From the NCBI RefSeq assembly GCF_009906955.1, contig NZ_CP047656.1, positions 310,001 through 374,000 of the forward strand: a DNA stretch of 64,000 bases, given 5' to 3'. Made by a program: the position numbers and the translations under genes. Of the stretch, positions 14,870 to 26,834 are shown in pieces (within the stretch, counting starts at the first letter, position 1; every line of letters starts with the position of its first letter). This DNA comes from Paraglaciecola mesophila (GTDB lineage: Bacteria > Pseudomonadota > Gammaproteobacteria > Enterobacterales > Alteromonadaceae). The notes beneath the pieces are model-generated. The model was not told the DNA's origin and made no database searches. It was given only the letters and a program-made list of their open reading frames with translations.

Positions 14870-16186
14870 TTATTGGCTTTTAAGTTGGCTGGCAGGAGCG
14901 ATATTGCAGGCCCGCCAAGTGGGGTAAAGGCCTGCACAAATACTGGCTAACAATGACAACACCAGCGCCAGTGCGATCATGGTCAGATCTAAGCTGGCTA
15001 AATCATTTAGCACTTCACCGTACAGCTGGCGTATGCCTATTAAACCTAATAGTGCGAGCACTAAACCAAACAATCCGCCCGCGAAACCTACCGCACCGGT
15101 TTCCACTGTGTATTGCATAAATAAGTCGCGTTTAGTGGCGCCCACTGCTCGGCGCAGGCCAATTTCACCAGACTTCGCACTGAATTTTGCGAGTTGCAAA
15201 CCTATGGTATTGAGTAAGCACACCACCAAAAACATAAACGAGAGCCACATCATGATTTGTGCGTCATCGGCAACCACGTCTTGGTCGTCCATCCATTGCA
15301 TTACGTTTAACAACTGGTTGTTCAAAGGGCGAGGGAAGCGACCCAATTCTTTTTGGTCATTCACATAATTGTTTAAAAATGACATATAAGCTTGTTTATC
15401 TTGCGGGGTCTTAAGCTCAACCCACATTTGAAAGTTTATGCATTCTGATTGTAAGAACGCGGTAAAGCCTTCACCATCAGGGGTTTTCCAGCAGTTGGTA
15501 TTGCCCCAGTTTGGCAACTCAAGTTCTTGTTTTAAATAAAATGGCATGAACAGGTCTTCAGGCTCATCGAATGCGCCATTGTTCACATCGTAAAATTTAG
15601 GCAGCGGTTGCCAAGCCTCTAGTACACCGATGACCCTAAATGACTGGCCATAGATAACAATGCTGTTGCCCACTGAATTTTCACCTGCGAAGACTTTGTC
15701 ATTGATTTCTTTACTGAGCACCACAACAAGTTGGCGGTCGTCGTCGGCTTGCTGATCCCAACCGTTTCCGTACTTAAACGGCACGTCAAACATGGGAAAA
15801 AAATCTTTGAAGGCTAAGCGAATTGACGCTTCAAAGGGATTAATATCAGGGCTGTTTGGTTGGATAATGGCCCCAGATTTTGCCATCGCCGTTTGTCTAA
15901 AGGCTTTTTTGGCCGACATTAAATGGGTGGCATCCGTCCATGTAAGTTGATTCGGAGGGGTATTTGGCTCGTCGTTAAAGCCGTGATTGGGATCCCAGCT
16001 GTCCACTTGAACATGAAACAACTGGCTACTTTTCTGTGGTATAGGGTCGGCTGACATCAAGTAGTTTACTGTTATGGTCGTCATGCTCGCCCCAATTCCT
16101 AATGCAATGGCGGTGATCATTAAGCCAGTTAAAATCGGGTTACGCTTGAAGCTGTTAAACGCCAGTTTTATATAATAATTAAACAT
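14870..16186 (-). CDS. MacB/FtsX-type ABC permease (first of pair)
   Basis: A 438-residue permease with the same architecture as the next gene: a helix at about 18-40, a periplasmic MacB-like domain to about residue 300, then three helices with SGEIGLRRAVGATKRD. It ends 10 bases before the start of its partner. The two probably form a heterodimer served by the ATPase encoded just upstream. The periplasmic domains differ clearly, so this is not a recent duplication. Confidence 0.88.
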   Translation of the reverse strand: MFNYYIKLAFNSFKRNPILTGLMITAIALGIGASMTTITVNYLMSADPIPQKSSQLFHVQVDSWDPNHGFNDEPNTPPNQLTWTDATHLMSAKKAFRQTAMAKSGAIIQPNSPDINPFEASIRLAFKDFFPMFDVPFKYGNGWDQQADDDRQLVVVLSKEINDKVFAGENSVGNSIVIYGQSFRVIGVLEAWQPLPKFYDVNNGAFDEPEDLFMPFYLKQELELPNWGNTNCWKTPDGEGFTAFLQSECINFQMWVELKTPQDKQAYMSFLNNYVNDQKELGRFPRPLNNQLLNVMQWMDDQDVVADDAQIMMWLSFMFLVVCLLNTIGLQLAKFSAKSGEIGLRRAVGATKRDLFMQYTVETGAVGFAGGLFGLVLALLGLIGIRQLYGEVLNDLASLDLTMIALALVLSLLASICAGLYPTWRACNIAPASQLKSQ

Positions 16187-16195
16187 GGATATTCC

Positions 16196-16933
16196 TTACT
16201 CGCTTAAGCCAACAACACGCCTGTGCTGCGAGGGTTTAAACTGTGACGCTTCAGGGCTTAAGCCCATAGGCTTCTCACTTACTTTACCGTCGCTCACATG
16301 AATATTCCGATTGGCTTGTGTGGCCAACCCTGCGTCGTGCGTTACCATAATAATGGTGGTGCCATTGGCGTTGATGTCTTTTAGCAAAGCCATCACACTT
16401 TGGGCCATGCTGCTGTCGAGGTTACCCGTGGGTTCATCGGCCAGCAGAAAACGCGGTTCCCCAGCGAGCGCCCGGGCGATGGCAACACGTTGTTGTTGTC
16501 CCCCTGATAGTTGCGCTGGTAAGTGCTTCATTCGATTTCCTAGGCCGACCATTTCTAAGTTGCGTTCAATACGCTTTTTACGGTCTTGGCGGGAAAACCC
16601 ACGATAGCGAAGCGGCACATCAACGTTGTCAAATAAATTAAGGTCCGGTATCAAATTAAAACTCTGAAACACGAAGCCAATTTTTTGATTACGTAAGCGG
16701 CTTCGTGCTGCGTCATTTTGATGGCTAATGTCGACTCCATCTAATTCAAACCTGCCTTCTTCGAATGTTTCGAGTAAGCCAGCGATGTTCAAAAAGGTCG
16801 TTTTACCTGAGCCTGAAGGCCCAGTAACCGCGACAAAATCGCCTTCGTTTACCTGTAAGTTGAAATCACGTAGGGCGTGGGTTTCGATTGAATCCGTACG
16901 GTAAATCTTTTTGATGTCTTTCATGGTTAACAT
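16196..16933 (-). CDS. LolD/MacB-type ABC transporter ATPase
   Basis: ATP-binding protein of 245 residues with Walker [11 protein letters not shown]-loop [10 protein letters not shown], signature LSGGQQQR, Walker [13 protein letters not shown] and the switch histidine in MVTHD. This set is typical of the LolD/MacB/FtsE group, which works by mechanotransmission rather than substrate passage. It sits between the adaptor gene and the permease pair, with 9 bases to the first permease. Confidence 0.9.
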   Translation of the reverse strand: MLTMKDIKKIYRTDSIETHALRDFNLQVNEGDFVAVTGPSGSGKTTFLNIAGLLETFEEGRFELDGVDISHQNDAARSRLRNQKIGFVFQSFNLIPDLNLFDNVDVPLRYRGFSRQDRKKRIERNLEMVGLGNRMKHLPAQLSGGQQQRVAIARALAGEPRFLLADEPTGNLDSSMAQSVMALLKDINANGTTIIMVTHDAGLATQANRNIHVSDGKVSEKPMGLSPEASQFKPSQHRRVVGLSE

Positions 16934-17024
16934 GCTGATATTTCCTTGTGCTTGTGCGTTTCTTATTGTTGTCTGCGGGCAGCTTTTCTGAGTTGCCTAG
17001 GCTTTTTACATATGATTGTTGGCT

Positions 17025-18347
17025 TTATTGCGTTATCAGTACGGTTTGGGCGTCATTGAATTGATCTGTGCTTGAAATAATGACCTGCTGATTTGCACTC
17101 AAGCCTGACAACACTTCAACGTTTGATAAACTGCGCGCGCCAGTAACGATATTCGTTCTTTTGGCGAGATTGCCTTCAACGACGTAAGCCACTCGTCCTG
17201 AGCCGCTTTCTAGAAATTGTCCTCTGGAGAGCATTAGCACGTCAGTCCGGTTTTCCATTAATATGCGTGTGGTTAATCTTTGGTTTTGACGCAGACCACG
17301 AGGAGGCTGCAACGCGCTACCGTTTTCATCTTCTTTGGAAAAACGAACACGCCCCGTCACTTGGTTGTTTTCTATTTCAGGCGAAATACTGACCAATTTG
17401 GCCAGGTGGTTGCTGCCGTTAACGGTGACGAGAGCCGGCATGTTGATAGCGAGATCATCTGCGTAGCTTTCAGGAATATCCACTTCAAGTTCAAACTCTG
17501 ACAAGTCAACCACACTTAGAATCGCTTGGTTTTTTGCCACTTGGTTTCTTTGTTCAGCCGCTAAATTACCTACAATACCGCTGACAGGGGAACGAATATC
17601 TAGTCTCGCGACTTTGCGTGACAAGTCACTGACCATTAAGGCTTGGCGTTTAACCAATAACTGTTTGGACTGTACTTCAAACGCGAGGCTCTCTTTGCTG
17701 AGGTCGGCATCCTGCTGTGCATGTTTGTATACCAGCTTGGCATTTTCTAACTCGTCTTGGGCTTTTTCAAAGTCAATTTGACTGATGGATTGGGTGCTGA
17801 ATGCTTTGTCGGCTCTGCGCTTTTCACGTTCAGCAGCGGTAAGTGCCACTTTCGCTAGGTCGACTGCTTTTTGATTTTCTAATGCTTGCTTTTTCGATTG
17901 TATACGTTGGCGGTCAAGCTCCATTTTGAGTTTTTGTAAGCTTGATTCCTCTTGTTGCAATTCATTGGTCAACTCTGGGCTATCTACACTGGCAAGCACT
18001 TGGCCTTTTTGAACCGTGTCACCTGCATCGATAAAAAGATTAATCGTTCCTTGTGCAGGGCTGTATAGGCGCGGGCTGATAGCTGCAACGACTTGGCCCT
18101 GTACGGATAAATCTCTTACTAGATCTCCACGAACGACTGTGGCTAAGTGGATACGTTTGGCTGAAATGCTGATATCAGACGATCGCCAACTGCTAAAAGC
18201 CGGCTCTACCACCCAATACAAAAGGAGTGTGCAGATCACGCCACAAGTGGCAAGCCAGTAGCGTTTTGCAGATTTGTTTTTAGTGATTGTTATATCTTGG
18301 GCGCTGGTATCCGATATACCAATACCCCCAGTGTTTGGCGTGTGCAT
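17025..18347 (-). CDS. HlyD/MacA-type periplasmic adaptor
   Basis: Membrane-fusion protein of 440 residues. An N-terminal anchor helix (about 29-48) is followed by a barrel-sandwich (lipoyl) half beginning near GQVVAAISPRLYSPAQGTI, a long coiled-coil hairpin (about 115-220, rich in Lys, Gln and Ala), and the second half RSPVSGIVGNL, then beta-barrel domains. It links the inner-membrane ABC complex to an outer-membrane channel that is not encoded here. First gene of the operon adaptor-ATPase-permease-permease. Substrate unknown: peptides, lipids or macrolide-like compounds are possible. Confidence 0.87.
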   Translation of the reverse strand: MHTPNTGGIGISDTSAQDITITKNKSAKRYWLATCGVICTLLLYWVVEPAFSSWRSSDISISAKRIHLATVVRGDLVRDLSVQGQVVAAISPRLYSPAQGTINLFIDAGDTVQKGQVLASVDSPELTNELQQEESSLQKLKMELDRQRIQSKKQALENQKAVDLAKVALTAAEREKRRADKAFSTQSISQIDFEKAQDELENAKLVYKHAQQDADLSKESLAFEVQSKQLLVKRQALMVSDLSRKVARLDIRSPVSGIVGNLAAEQRNQVAKNQAILSVVDLSEFELEVDIPESYADDLAINMPALVTVNGSNHLAKLVSISPEIENNQVTGRVRFSKEDENGSALQPPRGLRQNQRLTTRILMENRTDVLMLSRGQFLESGSGRVAYVVEGNLAKRTNIVTGARSLSNVEVLSGLSANQQVIISSTDQFNDAQTVLITQ

Positions 18348-18518
18348 TTTTATCCCCGAACTAGATGGCGTTATCTGGGAGTAAGTCGAGGGGAATGGTC
18401 GAAAGGTTTAAATTTGAAAAAATAAAACTGCGTGGGTTGATGAGCTAGGCTCAACCTACTCTAATAACAATATGTACAACATCTTTTCTAACAAACAGAC
18501 TGCGAGTGCTTAACGCCC

Positions 18519-19046
18519 TTAATGAGGGGGCATTTGTGCTGCTTGCGTATTTAAAATAACAGGCTCATTTAATGCGGTTATCTCTTTGGGTTTATGAGAC
18601 AGCACAGGTCTTGCACACATTGACCAATATTCGTGACATCCCTGCACGATCTTCAACAATGCATCGAACGTATTGGGTTTTACGATATAGGAAGCAGCCC
18701 CAAGATCGTATGCGTTCGCCACCAGTGATTCATCCATCGAGTTAGCAAAAATAACCACAGGAACGCGTCTAAATTCACTCGATTTTTTCAGTATAGTGAG
18801 CGCGTCAAACGTCTTATTTGTGGGGGCCCGTAGTTCTAGCAATATGATATTAGGTAAAGGGTAGAGCTCTCGGTTTTGATACACGCCACGTCCATCTAAG
18901 TAGTCAATAAGTTGTACTTCATCTTTAACGCAGTTCAGGTGACTTAGACTGTTCGATTCAGCGAATGCCTCTTGCATTAAAACGGTGTCATCTTCATCAC
19001 TGTCTACCATTAAAAAGTGCAGATGCTGACTGCGGTTGAGTTTCAT
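18519..19046 (-). CDS. Rcp1-like receiver protein without phospho-acceptor Asp
   Basis: A single-domain response regulator of 175 residues. The acidic cluster DSDEDD (15-20) and the lysine K123 in YIVKP are present. The phospho-acceptor position in PNIILLELRAP is E71 instead of Asp, and the conserved Thr/Ser position in VVIFANS is A101. The domain resembles the Rcp1 type used with bacteriophytochromes and hybrid kinases. With a Glu it may mimic the phosphorylated state or be a pure interaction module. The last 35 residues form a tail of unknown role. No kinase gene is adjacent. Confidence 0.8.
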   Translation of the reverse strand: MKLNRSQHLHFLMVDSDEDDTVLMQEAFAESNSLSHLNCVKDEVQLIDYLDGRGVYQNRELYPLPNIILLELRAPTNKTFDALTILKKSSEFRRVPVVIFANSMDESLVANAYDLGAASYIVKPNTFDALLKIVQGCHEYWSMCARPVLSHKPKEITALNEPVILNTQAAQMPPH

Positions 19047-19248
19047 GTTTAGGCCCTTAACGACGTATGCTCACCATTGAGCTTTAGCGTAAAAGGTAAA
19101 ACGATTGATGCGTGAATTAGGATCATCGAAAATAAAAAAATATTATACTTTCGTCGAATCAGGCTTATTGAGAGGTGTATATCGAATATATTCGCCCTAG
19201 CGTAGGAGAGTACTTTGAAGGGAAGGGCGACATTAGCGGGTAATGGCT

Positions 19249-19270
19249 AGTCGGCGATTAACCGCCGACT
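19249..19270 (-). terminator. Hairpin after the GSP26-like gene
   Basis: AGTCGGCG (19249-19256) pairs perfectly with CGCCGACT (19263-19270) across a 6-base loop, just past the stop codon. No T-tract follows, so terminator function is uncertain. Confidence 0.45.
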
Positions 19271-19295
19271 ACATAAAGCGTGTTGCGTTAACCGC

Positions 19296-19760
19296 TTATA
19301 ACCTAACCTTATCGTGTTCACCCATTTCTTCAGGTTTGACCTTACCACCAAATGTGATATTTACCTTGGCAGAAAAGTCTGCATCTGCTTCCCAGATTTC
19401 AGCTTCATCTAGGTCAAATCTTAGCATTTTAAGTGAGGCGTCTTTACGGCCATCCTCATACCAAGCAGAAACATGTTTAGACCAATATTTATCGATGATA
19501 CCAGGATCGGTTTCTTCTACTAAATTGCCAGATATACAGGCAAAAACTTTGTGATCTTTACTGGCAAATTGCGCCATTGCCTTGCCGCCCGCAGCGTTAC
19601 GATTAGTTTTCGTAGTGTAAAACCAAAACGCACTGTTAGCGTCTTTATCGAGTTGAGCGTGCATAGGCTCATGGTGCGCGTTTGAGCCCGTTAAACCGAG
19701 CATAACAATGGGGCTATCTGCCATCGCTTTCCACATTTTTTCACGAATATCATGTGACAT
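19296..19760 (-). CDS. General stress protein 26-like flavin split-barrel protein
   Basis: A 154-residue protein of the pyridoxamine-phosphate-oxidase-like split barrel family. It has the N-terminal MLGLTGSNAHHEPMHAQL strand pair, FWFYTTKTNR, a VFACISGN strand and the IIDKYWSKHVSAWYEDGRKD stretch typical of the GSP26 subgroup. Members bind FMN or FAD and are linked to stress, while the reaction is mostly unknown. AAGGAG lies close before the start. A hairpin with AGTCGGCG/CGCCGACT arms follows the stop. Confidence 0.85.
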   Translation of the reverse strand: MSHDIREKMWKAMADSPIVMLGLTGSNAHHEPMHAQLDKDANSAFWFYTTKTNRNAAGGKAMAQFASKDHKVFACISGNLVEETDPGIIDKYWSKHVSAWYEDGRKDASLKMLRFDLDEAEIWEADADFSAKVNITFGGKVKPEEMGEHDKVRL

Positions 19761-20070
19761 ATTATTCTCCTTATTTTAGTGAGGATACGTGTCAATGCTG
19801 GCAAGTCGTGCCGCATCTCATTTACGTATCTCACTAGTGAGCAAACAAAAATAAACTTGTCTTTGATAAAGCACGGCTTATGCCAAGCAAACAATAAATT
19901 TAAGCGAATAACGTGTACGCCAGACGATGCACCATGTGTATTGATTTCTGCTCATCTCTAAGTCGTTAAGGTGAGGCGGATAAAGTGGGGTTAGCGTAAA
20001 TATGGGCAGAAAATTATTCACGCCTAATATAATAGTTACTGACGCCCCAATAAAATAACATTCGGCTGAG
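19761..20070. other. Intergenic region, no gene seen
   Basis: A 310-base gap between the GSP26-like start and the 3' end of the TonB receptor gene. Apart from the ribosome-binding site of the leftward GSP26-like gene I see no RNA, repeat or convincing small gene. Confidence 0.5.
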
Positions 20071-22194
20071 TTAAAACTGGTACGTGGCACCGAAATTTAC
20101 CGTCATGCCCAGCCCTTTATGATTATAGCCATCGTAGGTGTAGACTTGCGAGCGAGCAGGGTAGTAATCATTGTTGAGTAGGTTTTCGATCCCCATAAAG
20201 ACTTGCCACTGATGATTGACAGCATAACTGCCATTAATATTGACTAAATGGTAGCTATCGACCGGCCCTTGATCACCGACATATTCGCCTTCAATTTGTG
20301 CAAAGCGCTTTCGTGAACCAACGTAGAGGTAATTTAGCGCGAGGCGAGCTTCAGGAATCGGTTGCCAATTTACATTAATCGTTCCTTTTGGTGCACCAAT
20401 ATCTTTACCGCCTAAATACACATCTAACTCTGTATTTTTACCCTCTACCCATGAATAGGTCCCTGAAAGGTCGAGATTTTTCGACACTTGGTAGGTGGCT
20501 AAGGCTTCGTAACCATATATCTCTTGAGGGGCGCGAACAGGCAAATACACGCCCGTTTCAGCGTCAAACGAGTTTGTCGTTCCCAGTTCTGAGGTACTGC
20601 GATAGGCTGAAAACTCGACACGTAGGGAATCAAACTCAGAGGTAAAACCGATTTCGTAGTTATCAATAATAGATGCTTCGGTACGTATAAGGGCAATATC
20701 AGTAACCGTTGCTGTGCGCAGCAGACGTCCAGTATCTGAAATGTCAGCGCCTTGTGAGTAACTGATAAAGGGCCTAAATAGGTCACTTAAGTTATAGCGA
20801 ATGGCTGCATTATAGGTGGTTGCCTTGTAATCTAAGGTGTCACCAACTACATCAAAGGCGACTGAACATTGGTCGGCAGTGCGGCACAAGCGAAGCGTGC
20901 TAAAGTCATCTACTGATAAATCGATGTTTTCGTGACGTACCCCAGCTTTAATGATTATGTTATCTTGTAAAACCCATTTTCCTTGGATGAATGCGGCAAT
21001 GTTATCCATGTCCATTTTAGGCACCCATACACGCCCATCGACCAGTGGCTGCGACGTGATATCGTTTAACGCATCGATACCATAAATCAGGGTGGTGTCG
21101 ATGTCGTGCAAAGTGAACTGACTGTTGAAGGTGGCACGTAAACCTTTTTTCTCAGACTCGATAATGGATTGTCCGCCATCAAACCCTTGGTCTGGGTTGG
21201 CTAAATTCGTGGAAAAGAAAAAGACGTTTTTAATGCGCTGGGTGTAGGCATCAATGACTAATTGCGTTTGAGTAAATATCTCGTCATCTGAATATTTAAG
21301 CATGACATTATGGTTTTCTGGGCCTTGAGGCTCGCCGATAATAGACGTGCCGTCGAGAGATTCTATAGCATAGGTTTTATCACCTGAGTTGATATTGCCC
21401 ACGATATTAATTAAGTCGGTATCCTGTTTTGACTTAAAATAATTGTAGGTGAGTCGCAGTGCTTTTTCGTCATCAAACTGATAACCAAATTTGCTAAAGT
21501 AATTTTCTGTATCAGTATCTGTTAACCCATAGGTCAGACCGAGAATGTCACCTTGGGCATCCCGTTGAACGCCATTTTCTTCATAGCTTGCGTTAAGTAC
21601 ATAGCTGAATTTATCTAGCTGCCCGTTAAGGCCTGCATCTAGCCGTCCGCCTAACGAATCGTCAAATTTGACACCGCTAAAGCGCGATGAAGCGGTTATA
21701 TGACCGGACATTGGTGTGTTACTGGCCGCTTTTTTCGTTATGTAATTAATGATCCCCCCCGCGGCGCCATTACCATATACGGAGGTTGCTCCTTTGATAA
21801 CTTCGATTCGTTCAATGGTACTGGCATCTAAACTTCGTACTCCGAGAGACCCGTTTCTCAGTGGTGTTGATTGGGGCACTCCGTCAATCATGATTAAGGG
21901 TGCGCGACCACGTAATGTTTGCCCCGAATTACTAGACGTGCCGGTAGAAGGTGCCAATCCAGGCACAAGAGTTGAAAGCAGCGACTGTAATTCACTGGTC
22001 ACTTTTAACTGATCTTGAATCTGTTGTTGGGTGATGATCACGATTGAAGCAGGGACTTCGTCAATGCTCTCTACAATGCGGCTACCGGTGACGATCATAC
22101 GTTCTAGATCTTGGCCGTCACTTGGTGTATCACTTTGTGCCTGAAGCGTTGTACTGACCAGAAAACTGAGAAGAGTTAAAGAAGAGTAGCGCAT
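20071..22194 (-). CDS. TonB-dependent outer-membrane receptor (iron/siderophore type)
   Basis: Outer-membrane receptor of 707 residues with a signal peptide (about 1-19), a TonB-box-like stretch near RMIVTG (33-38), a plug domain (about 50-160, with PLIMIDGVPQST and VIKGATSVYGNGAAGG), and a C-terminal barrel ending in GATYQF. The C-terminal phenylalanine is the usual insertion signal. A Fur-box-like sequence lies about 45-60 bases before the start, so it probably takes up a ferric siderophore under iron control. The ligand is unknown. No partner transporter genes are next to it. Confidence 0.87.
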   Translation of the reverse strand: MRYSSLTLLSFLVSTTLQAQSDTPSDGQDLERMIVTGSRIVESIDEVPASIVIITQQQIQDQLKVTSELQSLLSTLVPGLAPSTGTSSNSGQTLRGRAPLIMIDGVPQSTPLRNGSLGVRSLDASTIERIEVIKGATSVYGNGAAGGIINYITKKAASNTPMSGHITASSRFSGVKFDDSLGGRLDAGLNGQLDKFSYVLNASYEENGVQRDAQGDILGLTYGLTDTDTENYFSKFGYQFDDEKALRLTYNYFKSKQDTDLINIVGNINSGDKTYAIESLDGTSIIGEPQGPENHNVMLKYSDDEIFTQTQLVIDAYTQRIKNVFFFSTNLANPDQGFDGGQSIIESEKKGLRATFNSQFTLHDIDTTLIYGIDALNDITSQPLVDGRVWVPKMDMDNIAAFIQGKWVLQDNIIIKAGVRHENIDLSVDDFSTLRLCRTADQCSVAFDVVGDTLDYKATTYNAAIRYNLSDLFRPFISYSQGADISDTGRLLRTATVTDIALIRTEASIIDNYEIGFTSEFDSLRVEFSAYRSTSELGTTNSFDAETGVYLPVRAPQEIYGYEALATYQVSKNLDLSGTYSWVEGKNTELDVYLGGKDIGAPKGTINVNWQPIPEARLALNYLYVGSRKRFAQIEGEYVGDQGPVDSYHLVNINGSYAVNHQWQVFMGIENLLNNDYYPARSQVYTYDGYNHKGLGMTVNFGATYQF

Positions 22195-22237
22195 AGAATA
22201 TCCATTTAGCCTTGCGAGAAAGTGTGCAGATACTAAT

Positions 22238-22256
22238 GGTAATAATTATCATTTAC
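22238..22256. promoter_or_regulatory. Fur-box-like operator
   Basis: GGTAATAATTATCATTTAC matches about 14 of 19 positions of the Fur consensus built from three GATAAT-type hexamers. It lies between the TonB receptor start (22194, leftward) and the HAD lipoprotein gene (22452, rightward). Confidence 0.55.
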
Positions 22257-22451
22257 AAATTAAAGTTGAACTTTTTAAAACATTTTTTACACGTGGATCT
22301 AATCGATTGCGACGTGCACTACAGCTACATGTGCTGTTAAAGAACAATTTATTAGGTTGTTTTAGCTGTGTAGGCTAAGAATTCTGGCTACACGCTAAAG
22401 AGTAAATGTTGTATGATTTGCGCCTAATTTTGCATAAAACGATAGATAATA

Positions 22452-23420
22452 ATGCTCAAAACCCTCTATTTACTTCAGGCGAATGTCATCCGCATCAAGC
22501 GTAAATCTTTAACGTGCGCTGCCATGTTAAGCATAAGTTCTACCGTGTTTTTGACAGGTTGCGCGACAGGTCAACATGACAGAATCGATGATCCAGTCCA
22601 TGTGTCTGTTGGGCAAAATGAATTCAGCGGGGAGATTGTCAATGAGGTGTACTCAACGACTGATTTACATGATGCCGTTGTTCAAGCGAATAGCCTAGAC
22701 GCTCAAACTACGCTGGTGGTATTCGATATTGACGATACCTTGTTAACGGCAACGGAATTTTTCGGTAGCGACAAATGGTACGACTGGCAGCGTGGACGCG
22801 CGCTAAATGAAAGTGGAGTGGTGATCCCGACCCGCGAAACTGAAAAAGTAAATTGCTTGTTTGACACCCTAGGAATGGTATTTGAGATTGCGACCAATAA
22901 ACCAACTCAGCCGGACATGGCCAACTTGGTGCACAGTGTGAGCAATGACGTGGTTATTTTAACCGCCCGCTCTGGTGCATACCGCGCCGGTACAATGCGC
23001 GAGCTAGCGCGCAACGATTTAGATTTCACTGACAAGTCGTTAACCTCTCCTGATGTGGGCCTGCATTACGATTATACCCTAGATGGCCGCACAGCAAGGG
23101 TAAGCTATGTAGACGGTGTATTTATGGTTCAGGGCATGAACAAGGGCGTGATGTTACTTGACTTACTTGAGCGTACCGGCCACGAATATAGCTCAGTGGT
23201 GTTCGTAGACGACAAACAACACAATATCGACAACATGGGTGATGCGCTCAAATCGGCCGGAATTAATTTCTACGGGTATCATTACACGCGTATTTCAAAA
23301 GCGGTTACCCCAGAAGAAGTCGTGCAAGCCAATGCCTCGCGCGCCGCATTAGGTGAATTGCTCAATACGCATTTTGAAGACAGGGCAGAGCATATTAATC
23401 ACCGCCAGTGTGATTATTAA
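22452..23420 (+). CDS. HAD-like (DUF2608) lipoprotein
   Basis: A 322-residue protein with a hydrophobic stretch ending in the lipobox LTGC (Cys at residue 37). If so, the mature form begins there and is membrane-anchored. The N-terminus before the hydrophobic part is unusually long, and M25 is a possible later start. The HAD phosphatase motifs are present: VVFDIDDTLL (motif I), VILTARSG (motif II) and VVFVDDKQHNIDNM (motif III), as in DUF2608 proteins. It is likely a periplasmic phosphohydrolase. It diverges from the TonB receptor, sharing the region with the Fur-box-like site. Confidence 0.8.
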   Translation: MLKTLYLLQANVIRIKRKSLTCAAMLSISSTVFLTGCATGQHDRIDDPVHVSVGQNEFSGEIVNEVYSTTDLHDAVVQANSLDAQTTLVVFDIDDTLLTATEFFGSDKWYDWQRGRALNESGVVIPTRETEKVNCLFDTLGMVFEIATNKPTQPDMANLVHSVSNDVVILTARSGAYRAGTMRELARNDLDFTDKSLTSPDVGLHYDYTLDGRTARVSYVDGVFMVQGMNKGVMLLDLLERTGHEYSSVVFVDDKQHNIDNMGDALKSAGINFYGYHYTRISKAVTPEEVVQANASRAALGELLNTHFEDRAEHINHRQCDY

Positions 23421-23444
23421 ATAAAGATTGCTATCGCTACTAGA

Positions 23445-23480
23445 AAACCGCTAAAGGCTTTATGCCTTTAGCGGTTTTTT
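23445..23480. terminator. Bidirectional terminator
   Basis: AAAACCGCTAAAGGC pairs with GCCTTTAGCGGTTTT across a short loop, with A and T tracts on both sides. It separates the convergent HAD lipoprotein and FadH genes. Confidence 0.88.
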
Positions 23481-23543
23481 AATATGTCGGATTTTATGCA
23501 GTTACACGCGTGGGAAAATGCGATGGGTAGGCAAACGAAAACG

Positions 23544-26125
<2,582 letters not shown>

Positions 26126-26392
26126 TTACCTCAATTGACTGTCTTTACTACCACGGCGATTAATAGATGATGTAACACTTGCATATTTCTCTATTTCTGT
26201 TTGGCAATTGATACACAGTTGAACACCTGGCAACGCGACCCGCCTCCGCTCAGGAATAGGTTCGCCGCACTCTTCACAAAATTGAGCGCTCTCACCTTTG
26301 AGCATTTGGCTTTTTGCTCGCGCCACAGCTTCATCAACGCTTGCGTCAATTTGATCTTGTACTGCACCATCTTTCGCCCAACCTCCGGCCAT
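26126..26392 (-). CDS. DksA/TraR-type C4 zinc-finger protein (YbiI-like)
   Basis: A small protein of 88 residues. A helical N-terminal part with MAGGWAKDGAVQDQID is followed by the four-cysteine zinc finger CEECGEPIP...CINC (about residues 39-63) of the DksA/TraR family. It lacks the long coiled-coil of DksA and matches E. coli YbiI in size. It may bind RNA polymerase, but no function is established for this subgroup. Confidence 0.87.
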   Translation of the reverse strand: MAGGWAKDGAVQDQIDASVDEAVARAKSQMLKGESAQFCEECGEPIPERRRVALPGVQLCINCQTEIEKYASVTSSINRRGSKDSQLR

Positions 26393-26834
26393 ATTGCCTC
26401 CTTCTTGCTAATGATGAGTAAGAATACTTACTGCACTGCTAATGTATGAGTCACTACGTGGCTAAAATCGATTTAAGTATGTCAGACTAAGGTTAAAGCA
26501 AGGAAAGTACCGTATTGCAATTAGCCGCTGAGTTACCGTCGCATATGGCATTTCATCATAAACTTAGATTTGAGCTCCCCCGATACATATTTTTTGGCTG
26601 TATCACTTACCTGAAGGATTGCATATTTTTCACAGCAGTTTTCTATTACAGATTCACTGTAGGGAGAAGCACTTACACCACGCCTCACTCCGGTTCTCCA
26701 TGTCATGACGATGCCTCGAGTGTGCTATGTTTTTAATTATTGATCTGAAGTGTGACAAAGCTTTTCAATCAGGAACCTTTTAATTGAATATGGTCTTTGT
26801 ATCTACAAAATAATAAAACTGTACATTAACGCCT
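26393..26834. other. Intergenic region, nothing recognised
   Basis: A 442-base AT-rich gap between divergent genes. Short open frames exist but lack ribosome-binding sites and family resemblance. It should hold promoters for the DksA-like gene and the antiporter. Confidence 0.5.

Noticed and set aside
14860..14937. Upstream start for the second ABC permease
   Set aside because: It would overlap the previous permease gene and skip the well-placed AAGGA before the ATG at 14859.
26515..26736. 73-residue plus-strand frame before the antiporter
   Set aside because: No ribosome-binding site, biased composition, no recognisable motif. Treated as chance.
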